Shown piece after piece: positions 41,426 to 49,709 of a DNA stretch of 64,000 nt; position 1 is the stretch's first letter; each line of letters starts with the position of its first letter. Source of the stretch: Kiritimatiellia bacterium (GTDB lineage: Bacteria > Verrucomicrobiota > Kiritimatiellia > RFP12 > UBA1067); assembly GCA_017514235.1 (NCBI GenBank), contig JAFWKK010000078.1:1-64000 (forward strand). Direction: 5' to 3'. The translations under genes and the position numbers were made by a program. Below the pieces are notes generated by a model, which had not been told where the DNA came from, did no database searches, and saw nothing but the letters and a program-made list of their open reading frames with translations.

Positions 41426-43596
41426 TTTCTTTCTCCATTTGCCGTCGCCACAAAATCCCGTATCACCTTCTGGTCACATTCGGGATAGTTGTCAGGATCG
41501 ACGCATTCCATCACGATGCCGGCCGCGCCGCAGCGTACGGCGATCTCCATCTGGAGCCGCAGTCCCTCCGCAACGCTCACGCCGGCCCACTTCGATATCT
41601 GCCCGTATCCCGGTCGCTGCTTAGAGAAGTTATACGCCATGATCGGGAAATACACATTGCAGCGCCCGTTCACGAAATCCATCACCCGGCGGAAGTAGCG
41701 CTCCATACTGCCGAGGGCATCCACCGGATCGACTGCGATCGACGCGACTACCACTCCGTCGACGATGCCTTCGTTCACATAGCGCCGCCAGTCAACCCCG
41801 ACAGAGGTTGTTGTGCGGTCCGTATCCGTGCCGTTGACGGAATCAACGCCGACAAGCAGAGGGATCCTCCGCCCGGACGCGTCGATCAGCCGCCGGATTC
41901 CCTTGAAGTAGTTGTAGCGGCCTTCCGATGCGATGGCCACCCACCGCGGGTCGCTTGAGTCAGACGGCACGGACTCGCCTGGATACAGCTTCGCCCAACG
42001 GTCAAGGTAGGGCTTCACGTACTCGTTAGCGAGAAAGTACCCGCCGTTCCGGCAGGTGTCGACGTAAATCATGTCGGGGCCGTAACCGATCAGCTCCTTC
42101 ACTATGGACAGGCGATGCTTCAACACTTCCGGATAGGCAAACGAGCCGTGGTACATCTGCACGGTACCGTCTCGCTTGCGGCACCAGAACTGCGGGTGCT
42201 CAAGGTTCCACGCACCCAGGTACATGAACTGCCAGTGCGCCTCCTCCAGCAGCATGTGAAGTCCCCATTTGCGCACCTGCGGACGCTTCGAGCAGACATC
42301 ACTCACGACCTGCAGCTGGTCGGGGTTGTTGCCCCAAAGCGTCACCCACCCGTTGACCTCGGTACTGCGGCTCGAGCGTCTCTTGTCAACTGGCCACACC
42401 ATGCGGTCAAGGTCCTCCTGCGCACTCACATATCGCGGCATCGCCCCCGAATGGGTACGCCAGAGGATCACATCCGCCCCGGTCTCAAGCACGCGGTCTA
42501 CGATCCGCTCCGTTCCGGCGGCATTCTCGATGTCGAAGACGTGCGGATAGTCGCTGCCGTCCACAAAGGCGATCTTCTCAAACGTCGTTGCTTTCGCTGC
42601 GGGGAGTTTTGGAGTTTTGGAGGGCTGGGGATTTTTTTGGATAATCTCCACATCACCCAAACGCTTTTCAGGTGCGTCTTCAGCTTCCGGCAGGGCGTGT
42701 TCGCCGAACGCGCTGTCGAGCAGAGACATAAAGATCTCACTATCGCGGTCATAGAAAACCGCCCGACAATCCGGGGCGAAGGATGGATTTCTCCCCTTCG
42801 CAAGTCGCTTCATCGATCCGCCGTTCGCCGGCATCAGATAGACGTGCCAGCCGCCATCGCCCTCCTGGCATCCCGTAAACGCAATGTATTTCCCGCCCGG
42901 GCTCCACGTCGGCGCATAGGCCGGCATCGTCTTCGGCGTAAGATATGTACGCCCGGCACAGTTGGTCACCGGCGAAACGACAATGCGCCAAGGTTGGTTG
43001 TACTGCTCTGCCTCGGCGCGCAGAAGCAGCCGACCATCCGGCGAGACGGACGGATCGCCGAACATACAGGGCGTTTCGGGAAGTGTAACCGCCGTCTCGC
43101 GTCTGCCGTCAACGCCAATGCGGACGATGCTCGGGATGTCCTTGCCGTCAGTCACGTCGGCCACGAAGTAGAGCGAACCGTCTGGAGCAAAAGACGCGCA
43201 GGTTTCGCGGATACGGCCCGACGTCAGCTTTTCGATCTGCCCGTCGCGGAACAGGTGGAGGTTCCATCCGGTCTGGTCGTTCCGCGCCGCAAAAGCACTC
43301 TTCGTCTCGTTCGCCGCCGTGAAGACGATCGCTCCGTCTTTTCGCCAACGCGGCATGATCGCCTGTCCAGGGCCAGATGGAACAGCAGTTTCCGATCCGG
43401 TCCGCAGATCGCGTACCAATACGCAGAAACGATGTCCCTCAAGGCGCATGAACGCGATGGAGCCGCCGTCGGGAGAGACGGCCGCCGACTCGCCGCGGCA
43501 GATCCGCGTTTCGCGTAACGGCAGCTGGCCGCCGCGCTCGCCAAGCGCCACGGCTGCCGACATCACAGCAGCCAACAGGGCAAACAACATGCGCAT
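41422..43596 (-). CDS. Exported fusion: PD40/TolB-like propeller plus glycosidase-like TIM barrel
   Basis: About 724 residues with a signal peptide (MRMLFALLAAVMSAAVALG). Residues 30-310 contain WD40-like/PD40 propeller blades (AVSPDGGSIAFMR, SFAPDGSLYFVAD, SVSPDGRLLLRAE, TWSPGGKYIAFTG). A Pro/Lys linker (NPQPSKTPKLPAAKA), coded by a short TTTTGGAG repeat, precedes a TIM-barrel domain. That domain contains DVILWRTHSGAMPRY, WGLHMLLEEAHWQFMYLG, DMIYVDTCRNGGYF, PLLVGVDSVNGTD and AAGIVMECVDPDNYP, similar to uncharacterised GH-like barrels. The start is uncertain: a TTG at 43602 or ATGs at 43596 or 43590; I list the first ATG. Confidence 0.65.
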   Translation of the reverse strand: MRMLFALLAAVMSAAVALGERGGQLPLRETRICRGESAAVSPDGGSIAFMRLEGHRFCVLVRDLRTGSETAVPSGPGQAIMPRWRKDGAIVFTAANETKSAFAARNDQTGWNLHLFRDGQIEKLTSGRIRETCASFAPDGSLYFVADVTDGKDIPSIVRIGVDGRRETAVTLPETPCMFGDPSVSPDGRLLLRAEAEQYNQPWRIVVSPVTNCAGRTYLTPKTMPAYAPTWSPGGKYIAFTGCQEGDGGWHVYLMPANGGSMKRLAKGRNPSFAPDCRAVFYDRDSEIFMSLLDSAFGEHALPEAEDAPEKRLGDVEIIQKNPQPSKTPKLPAAKATTFEKIAFVDGSDYPHVFDIENAAGTERIVDRVLETGADVILWRTHSGAMPRYVSAQEDLDRMVWPVDKRRSSRSTEVNGWVTLWGNNPDQLQVVSDVCSKRPQVRKWGLHMLLEEAHWQFMYLGAWNLEHPQFWCRKRDGTVQMYHGSFAYPEVLKHRLSIVKELIGYGPDMIYVDTCRNGGYFLANEYVKPYLDRWAKLYPGESVPSDSSDPRWVAIASEGRYNYFKGIRRLIDASGRRIPLLVGVDSVNGTDTDRTTTSVGVDWRRYVNEGIVDGVVVASIAVDPVDALGSMERYFRRVMDFVNGRCNVYFPIMAYNFSKQRPGYGQISKWAGVSVAEGLRLQMEIAVRCGAAGIVMECVDPDNYPECDQKVIRDFVATANGERK

Positions 43597-43608
43597 GTTC
43601 AACGCGAC

Positions 43609-46515
43609 CTACCGAACGATCAATACGGCGCCTATGCGCTTGCGCAGCTGCAACGTGTTCCCCTTCACCGCGGCATACCATTCCTGCGGCTCCGTCTCTA
43701 CGCCGTTGTCGACAAAGACAAGCCGCGGAGTCTCAGACGAGTAGAGAAGCCCGCCGTTGGTCTTGACCTCCGCAACCGTGAACCTTGTCTCGTCCGATGC
43801 CGCGAGCGCCGCTGCGCCAAGCACCTTGACGACCGCGTACTCTCCCAATGTCATCCGTTGGTTGACCGTGAGATGGTCGCCGGCCAAGAGATCCGTCGCG
43901 AAGCACTCAACGGCGTTGGTGACGGTATAGTAGCCAAATGACGTCGTACCGCAGCCGCGGATGAACGGCACGGTGACAGCCACACTGGCCGTGTTGAATG
44001 AAATCATCGCACCTTTGTGGAGAATGATGCCGCTTCCTTGCGGCATGCCGCACTGGGGCGCCTGCGGATTCAAGAAGGACAGGATGCCTTCCACAACTTC
44101 CGTATCGCCGCGATACGTATTTGCGCCGTACATGTTAAGTCGTGGCGCACCAACCTTGCGGAAGCCCGTCCAACCGGTTTCAGGCTGATCCTCAAGCTCA
44201 ACGGGGCAGGTGTAGGCGCCCTGGCGATTTCCGGACTCGATCGTAACCACGGTGTCGTTGCCATATCCCCAGCCAGGACACGTGACGACCACCCCTCGAT
44301 TGGTATGCCCCACGTCATCATAATCTACAAACGCCGTTGCACCTTCGCCAGAGCCGGAAATCGTGACCGTCGGCGGCCCCATGAACACGTCAGCCGCATA
44401 GGCAGCATCTGACATCGGTAGCACAATCGACTTGATTCGCTTGCCCGCTCCTGGCGACTGGAAAGCGTATTCCATGTTGACATCCGCGGACAGGCTCGAT
44501 GTATCGACGGTAAACCCTTTTTCGTAAACGGTAACGCGTGTCGGCTGTCGGGACGTGTCGTTCCAGGCCGTACCGTTGGCAAACCAGGGGGTCGCAGAAA
44601 GCTTGCGGATAATGCCGCCATTCAGGTTCACCTTCATCTGGCACCCGTCACCGCCGTCGAGACGGTAGAGGTTCGGAGAGGAAAGCATCGCACCGTCGTT
44701 TATGTTCAAAGTGAAGTCGCCTCCGGCGTTCGTCCAGAACACACGCATGTACTTGCCGACATGGAGAACCGTCCCAGTCCCCATAAGCGTGACGTCCGCC
44801 GCGCCGGCTTGGTTGCGGACGGCATTGCGTCCGAAGTCCAGCGTCTGCAACGCCTCCATCTTCGCGCCGTCTGAGAGACAGGCGGAGAACCGACCGCCCG
44901 TTACGGCGGCAAATTCCACATGCGTGGCCGATTGCGACGGCGTACCAACAAACTCGACTTCGCCCCCTGCACGGACGGCAAGCGTCGCCGTGCCCTGATA
45001 GCCCCAGAACGACCTGATCGAATTGTCTGCAATTTTCGATCCATCAACCTTCAGTTTCCCGTTCGACACCGACACATATCCGTAGGCACCCGAATTGTAA
45101 CCGAGAGAATCAAAGTTGTAGTTGTAGATAGGATAGTAGCAATTGGCACCAGCGATGACAAGCGCACCATATCCAGAGTGACCGACAGCCATTGAAATGT
45201 TCGAGACGACCGATCCTCCATTCACAGTCAAGCGTCCATACTTGGAGTGGTTCGCCGATATGTCACTGCCAAGATAGAAACGGCAACTCGCACCGCCCTC
45301 GGCATTTGTGTCGCATGAGGCAAACGTGTTCTCAAAGGCGACATCCGCCGGCCAGCTCTTTTCGCCCGCCGCATAGAGCCCTGTCGGGGCATCCCATACG
45401 ACTTCGGTATCCTTAAACGTGATGCTGCCCGCAGTCGCGTCGATCGCGCCGCTGGCAATCGTCTTGCCACCGTCGAACACGGTGCGTCCGCTTCTGCTCG
45501 TGATCTTCAACAACTCGTTGGTGCCTTTCAGAGTAAGAAGCCCATTGTTAGCGAACTGCGCGTTCGCGATGGCATTGCGCCCCGTCACGTTTCCGGCAAG
45601 CGTCAGGTGCGAACCGTTCTGTTTCGGAGTGACGGTCAGCTGCTTGTGCAGTTCCACCGGACCTGCCCACACGTTCTGAACATCCGACGAACCTGATTCG
45701 TCGTCCTCGATGTACGCCGAACTGTCTCCGTCCACAATGAGTTTCCATTGTATATGCGTGTCTGTGTTGCGCAGGCGCAGAATCGGCTTGGCATAGCCCT
45801 TGGAACTCAAGCAGTCCTTCAGCGTAAGCGTATTGTTCGTCGAACCGCCCCCCATCGCATTGTAGCGCGGGTAGAAGGTTCCGCCCTCGACAACGATATG
45901 CCCCGGATCGTCTGTCGAACCGTTTTTCTTGAACTGACCTCTCGGCCAGTAGAATACGGAATTCTGGCCGCTAATGCCAGCGTTGATCGTCAACGTGTGC
46001 CCTTCGAGATTGAAGGTGCTTGCGCTGCTGTCTGGGCAGCCGATTTGAACAGAGTTGCAGATTGAGGCATCGGCGGTAAGCGTCACATTGCCGAGCAGCG
46101 AATTGATTGGGCCTCCGCCGGTGCGGCGGATCGCGCCGCCGCCTTTTACACCAGTACCGGCGATGAAGATCGGCGTAGAGGCGATGTTCCCGGCTCCAGT
46201 GCTTTCTGACGTCAAATCCAATGTCGCACCGGATGACACCGTGATCTTCGTCGGCGTACCGAAGTTCTGCAAATACTGGGCGGCGAGCGTGCCTTGCTGT
46301 ACCTCGATCTCGCCGGCGAACGAAGATGTTGCCGTACCGTACTTGATCGTCGCCTTGTAGGCACCCGTCTTCACCACCTTCGACGCCCGTGCCAGCGCGA
46401 CGTTGTCGGTGAAGGTGATGTCTTCCGTAGGGGCGTCTATCGTCAGGACGCCATCCGCAACAGCTGCGGAACATGCGGCCAAGGCCGCCATTATGGGAAT
46501 GACCGTTCTTTTCAT
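43609..46515 (-). CDS. Large exported beta-helix (autotransporter-repeat) protein with a Gly-hydrophobic-Arg tail
   Basis: 968 residues with a signal peptide (MKRTVIPIMAALAACSAAVA). The body is rich in Gly, Thr, Ser and Asn with repeated short strands (GTLAAQYLQNFGTPTKITVSSGATLDL, GANTYRGDTEVVEGILSF), the pattern of autotransporter-associated beta strand repeats. No C-terminal outer-membrane barrel is visible; instead it ends LRKRIGAVLIVR. The tail resembles those of the LamG-type and DNRLRE proteins. The ATG overlaps the upstream stop as ATGA. Role inferred: surface adhesin or scaffold of operon C. Confidence 0.75.
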   Translation of the reverse strand: MKRTVIPIMAALAACSAAVADGVLTIDAPTEDITFTDNVALARASKVVKTGAYKATIKYGTATSSFAGEIEVQQGTLAAQYLQNFGTPTKITVSSGATLDLTSESTGAGNIASTPIFIAGTGVKGGGAIRRTGGGPINSLLGNVTLTADASICNSVQIGCPDSSASTFNLEGHTLTINAGISGQNSVFYWPRGQFKKNGSTDDPGHIVVEGGTFYPRYNAMGGGSTNNTLTLKDCLSSKGYAKPILRLRNTDTHIQWKLIVDGDSSAYIEDDESGSSDVQNVWAGPVELHKQLTVTPKQNGSHLTLAGNVTGRNAIANAQFANNGLLTLKGTNELLKITSRSGRTVFDGGKTIASGAIDATAGSITFKDTEVVWDAPTGLYAAGEKSWPADVAFENTFASCDTNAEGGASCRFYLGSDISANHSKYGRLTVNGGSVVSNISMAVGHSGYGALVIAGANCYYPIYNYNFDSLGYNSGAYGYVSVSNGKLKVDGSKIADNSIRSFWGYQGTATLAVRAGGEVEFVGTPSQSATHVEFAAVTGGRFSACLSDGAKMEALQTLDFGRNAVRNQAGAADVTLMGTGTVLHVGKYMRVFWTNAGGDFTLNINDGAMLSSPNLYRLDGGDGCQMKVNLNGGIIRKLSATPWFANGTAWNDTSRQPTRVTVYEKGFTVDTSSLSADVNMEYAFQSPGAGKRIKSIVLPMSDAAYAADVFMGPPTVTISGSGEGATAFVDYDDVGHTNRGVVVTCPGWGYGNDTVVTIESGNRQGAYTCPVELEDQPETGWTGFRKVGAPRLNMYGANTYRGDTEVVEGILSFLNPQAPQCGMPQGSGIILHKGAMISFNTASVAVTVPFIRGCGTTSFGYYTVTNAVECFATDLLAGDHLTVNQRMTLGEYAVVKVLGAAALAASDETRFTVAEVKTNGGLLYSSETPRLVFVDNGVETEPQEWYAAVKGNTLQLRKRIGAVLIVR

Positions 46516-48674
46516 TTGTTCACTCCTGTAGTTTCATTTGTTGCGTTGAAAATCGCAAATCCATCCGCCGCCACCGTTCCGTGCGAACGCGAGCCTACGA
46601 TACGCAGCGTCGCACCGGGCTCAAGGTCGAATTCGCCAAGCTTCCGCCAGCTCCCGGTGGCAATGCCCTGATCAACGGCGAATGCCGTGTCCTTCCCCGA
46701 TGAGAAAACGGCCATCGCAGTCGAAGATCCAGGATGCGTCTTGTAGAAATAAGGCACGCGACCCATCAGCACGTACTTCCCCGGCGTCTCGACCGGCAGC
46801 GGATAGACGACATCGCCAACGTCCCTGTTGGGCTTGTGATCAGGGCTCCAGTTGCCGCTGCCCTTGGGGAAATGCGAAACATCTCCCACCTGTTCGCCGT
46901 TTGGATTGTGGCCAATGACCCATCCCTTGCCGAACGTCACGCCCTCAGACTCGTCGTCAACGATGCGCCAGCCGGCCTCTCTTGCGTCCGGCACGCCGGG
47001 GAAACCGCCTCCGAGCAGGGCCTGAAGTTCGCGGACGTGTCCATGCGCGAAGATGCCGCGCGGCGTCTCGCCAAGCCGGCGGCACATCGCAGCCGCTTCA
47101 CCGGCTGCGACGCCGAGCTGCGACAGGGTGTTGATCACACGCGGGCCGCCCAAGCCGACATGCGTGCAGCTGAAGCAGCGGCCGACCATGAACAGATTGC
47201 CGACGTTGCGCGAATAGATCGACCGATAGGGAATCCAGTAGCGGCCGTAATGCGGCTGGCGACAGGTCGTGAGGAAATCAACACCGGGCTTGCAGTCGTC
47301 GTAATGGAGATCCACGCTCCATGAACCGGACGCGATCGAGTCCTCGAAGAGACGCTTCTCCGTCACATCCTTCTCCGAATAGATCCAGTCGCCCAACAGA
47401 CGGCGCGATTCGCGCTTGCCTAGCAGGAACGGACAGAAGTTCAGCATGCGGTTGGTGTTTTCCGGCAGGCGCTTCGCGCGGGAGAACGCGCCGTAGATGG
47501 CCAGCAGCAGCCTGTCACGGATATGCTCGCCTTCAGAAATCATGTCACGATGGATGCCGTACTCCCAGTTCCACTCGCCGTTGACCGCCGTCTCGCCCTG
47601 CGCGAACGGCTCCGCCCACGGCGCGGCGAACGGGACTGGCGCGTTCGCCTCTGCGCTCGTCCACATGATCGAAGCGCCGAGGGTGTCGGCGTCGGCCTTC
47701 TCAGGCGCGAAGCTTTCGCCATGCTCCGCCTTCGCCTCTCGACCCATACGCCAATCTGCTCCGGCCCAATAACCAATCCACCCATCACCTGTCGCATCGC
47801 AGAAGAGCGGAGACTCGAACCTGACCATCCGGTTGCGGCGAAGGTCAAGCGCCTTGACGGCGGCGATGGTTCCGTCCGGCCTCCGCTCTACCCCGACGGC
47901 ACGGGTCAGAAGCCGAACCGTCAGGTTCGTCTCATCCTCAACAATCCGCATCCGGCGCACGTCGCAGAGAGGCATGTTGACGTCGCGGTTGAGAAAGACG
48001 CTGCGCAATTCGCGAACAAGCGGATATCGCGCCTCGCCTGCGCACCAGACACGAATCTCGGCAGAGGCGTTGCCGCCCAACACCGGACGATCCTGAACAA
48101 GCACGACCTTGAGACCATGTCGTGCCGCCGCAACCGCCGCGCATGTGCCCGGCATTCCGCCGCCAACCACCGTGAAGTCAGAAACTATGGTCTCGGCAAC
48201 CTCGTCCGGCGGCACAAGTGGCCCTTCCGGAACGGTTCCGTCATTCGTCAGCACGATGCCGGCACAGCGTCCGTCAAATCCGTCCTTGTCCGCAAGCGAA
48301 AGAACGGCAATGCCCTTCTCAAGCGCTACCGTTCCGCCGTCCTCCCAGAACCAGTCGCTCCTCCCGGCGCCGAACATATGATCCAGCTCGCGACCATTGA
48401 CCGCAACCTTGAATAATCCTGCCCCCTTCACCCATTGTCTGTTGCGAACCCACACGCGCCATTCCCCAGAGGCAGGAATATCCACCGATGCTCGGGCATC
48501 CAGGACACGGACACCACACCCGTGCGCCAGCAGATATGGGGAGCCCATGACGTCGGCGAACTGCGAATCAAGCTTCCATCCGCGCGCGTCGAACGCCAAT
48601 GCGGACACGTCCACCCTGGCGGCGGTTGCCGTCAAGAGAGTCAACATGGCAAAAAGAAAGATCGATCGTTTCAT
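46512..48674 (-). CDS. Exported FAD-dependent oxidoreductase
   Basis: 720 residues with a signal peptide (MKRSIFLFAMLTLLTATAA). An N-terminal carbohydrate-binding-like beta domain (residues 20-150) precedes an FAD_oxidored module: VVGGGMPGTCAAVAAARHGLKVVLVQDRPVLGGNASAEIR is the dinucleotide-binding region near 165, DATGDGWIGYWAGAD lies near 290, and RNVGNLFMVGRCFSCTHVGLGGPRVI binds FAD near the end. A second beta domain ends the protein. Such exported flavoproteins sit in polysaccharide loci and may oxidise sugars, but the substrate is unknown. It overlaps its neighbours on both sides as ATGA. Confidence 0.8.
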   Translation of the reverse strand: MKRSIFLFAMLTLLTATAARVDVSALAFDARGWKLDSQFADVMGSPYLLAHGCGVRVLDARASVDIPASGEWRVWVRNRQWVKGAGLFKVAVNGRELDHMFGAGRSDWFWEDGGTVALEKGIAVLSLADKDGFDGRCAGIVLTNDGTVPEGPLVPPDEVAETIVSDFTVVGGGMPGTCAAVAAARHGLKVVLVQDRPVLGGNASAEIRVWCAGEARYPLVRELRSVFLNRDVNMPLCDVRRMRIVEDETNLTVRLLTRAVGVERRPDGTIAAVKALDLRRNRMVRFESPLFCDATGDGWIGYWAGADWRMGREAKAEHGESFAPEKADADTLGASIMWTSAEANAPVPFAAPWAEPFAQGETAVNGEWNWEYGIHRDMISEGEHIRDRLLLAIYGAFSRAKRLPENTNRMLNFCPFLLGKRESRRLLGDWIYSEKDVTEKRLFEDSIASGSWSVDLHYDDCKPGVDFLTTCRQPHYGRYWIPYRSIYSRNVGNLFMVGRCFSCTHVGLGGPRVINTLSQLGVAAGEAAAMCRRLGETPRGIFAHGHVRELQALLGGGFPGVPDAREAGWRIVDDESEGVTFGKGWVIGHNPNGEQVGDVSHFPKGSGNWSPDHKPNRDVGDVVYPLPVETPGKYVLMGRVPYFYKTHPGSSTAMAVFSSGKDTAFAVDQGIATGSWRKLGEFDLEPGATLRIVGSRSHGTVAADGFAIFNATNETTGVNK

Positions 48675-49699
48675 GTTATGATTGCCAGGTTGCGACGGAC
48701 GAGTCCGAAAGCATCGGCCTCGCGTACAAGTTCCTCATATTCCTTTTCAGTCAACGGCTGTTCGGGCGGGCGGAACGAGCCGCAGTCCAGCCCGATGTAG
48801 CGCATCATGCCCTTGCGGAAGCTGGCGTTGGGGTGGCTGTGGCAGACGAACTCCACGATGCGATTCGTCTCCTCCTGCCAGGCCGCTGCCTCGTTCCATC
48901 GGTTCTGGCGCATCGCCTCATATATCCTGACAAAGTGCGCCGGCACCACATTCTGCACAGTGCCGATGGAGCCGGAGAAGACATTGCCGAAGGAAAGCGC
49001 CGCAACGAAATGCTGGTCGCTGCCGGAGAGGAACAGCGCCTCCTTGCCGATGCGCCGCTTCAGACGCTGGACGGCGTAGAAGTCAGTTCCCGTATATTTC
49101 ATGCCCTTCACGTTGGGTATGTCGAAGAGCTTTGCGTCACGGTCAGGGTTAACCTGGCTGCCACCGATCGAATAGATCAGGAACGGCAAATCGGTTGCGG
49201 ACGAAATGATCGAATAATGACGGTACGCATCCTCGAACTTCCCGCCGAAATAGACGGGCGGAACACTCGACACCCAGTCGCAACCAGCCTCTGCCGCCGC
49301 ACGCGCAAGCTTCGCCGCCTCGTCGGAGTTAATGCAACCGACGTGCGCAATCAGCTTCGCGCGGCCGTTCGCCGCCTTCACCGCGCGACGATAAACGCGA
49401 ACCCGTTCGTCAAAGGTCATGTTAAGGCCCTCTCCGGTTCCGCCAGTCAGGTAGAAGCCCCTCAAGCCGTTCCTTAGACCGTAATCGATCTCCCTCTCGA
49501 CCATTTCCTCGTTGAGAGAACCGTCTTTGCCGAACGGCGTGAAAAGAGCGGCATAGACGCCGTCCATGCCCTGAAACTCCTTGCCAGTGTAGGTCGGGAA
49601 GGCAAGCGTTCGTCCGACCGTGCCGGCCTGTACGCCATACGCCGCCCCCGCGCCAAGCACGGCAGCCCCAGCAATGAAATCTCTCCTGCTCGTCTCCAT
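48671..49699 (-). CDS. Tat-exported DHDPS/N-acetylneuraminate lyase family aldolase
   Basis: 342 residues beginning METSRRDFIAGAAVLGAGAAYG, a twin-arginine signal (SRRDFI). The rest is a class I aldolase: YLTGGTGEGLN replaces GTTGE, FLIYSIGGSQVN holds the Tyr, and VKGMKYTGTDF the Schiff-base Lys, closer to sialic acid lyases than to DapA. Family members are normally cytoplasmic, so an exported one is unusual. It would cleave or form a keto sugar outside the cytoplasm, matching the sialidase-esterase encoded upstream. Other in-frame ATGs at 49723 and 49741 would bury the Tat motif further in and overlap the upstream gene. Confidence 0.75.
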   Translation of the reverse strand: METSRRDFIAGAAVLGAGAAYGVQAGTVGRTLAFPTYTGKEFQGMDGVYAALFTPFGKDGSLNEEMVEREIDYGLRNGLRGFYLTGGTGEGLNMTFDERVRVYRRAVKAANGRAKLIAHVGCINSDEAAKLARAAAEAGCDWVSSVPPVYFGGKFEDAYRHYSIISSATDLPFLIYSIGGSQVNPDRDAKLFDIPNVKGMKYTGTDFYAVQRLKRRIGKEALFLSGSDQHFVAALSFGNVFSGSIGTVQNVVPAHFVRIYEAMRQNRWNEAAAWQEETNRIVEFVCHSHPNASFRKGMMRYIGLDCGSFRPPEQPLTEKEYEELVREADAFGLVRRNLAIIT

Positions 49700-49709
49700 C
49701 TTGTCTTGC

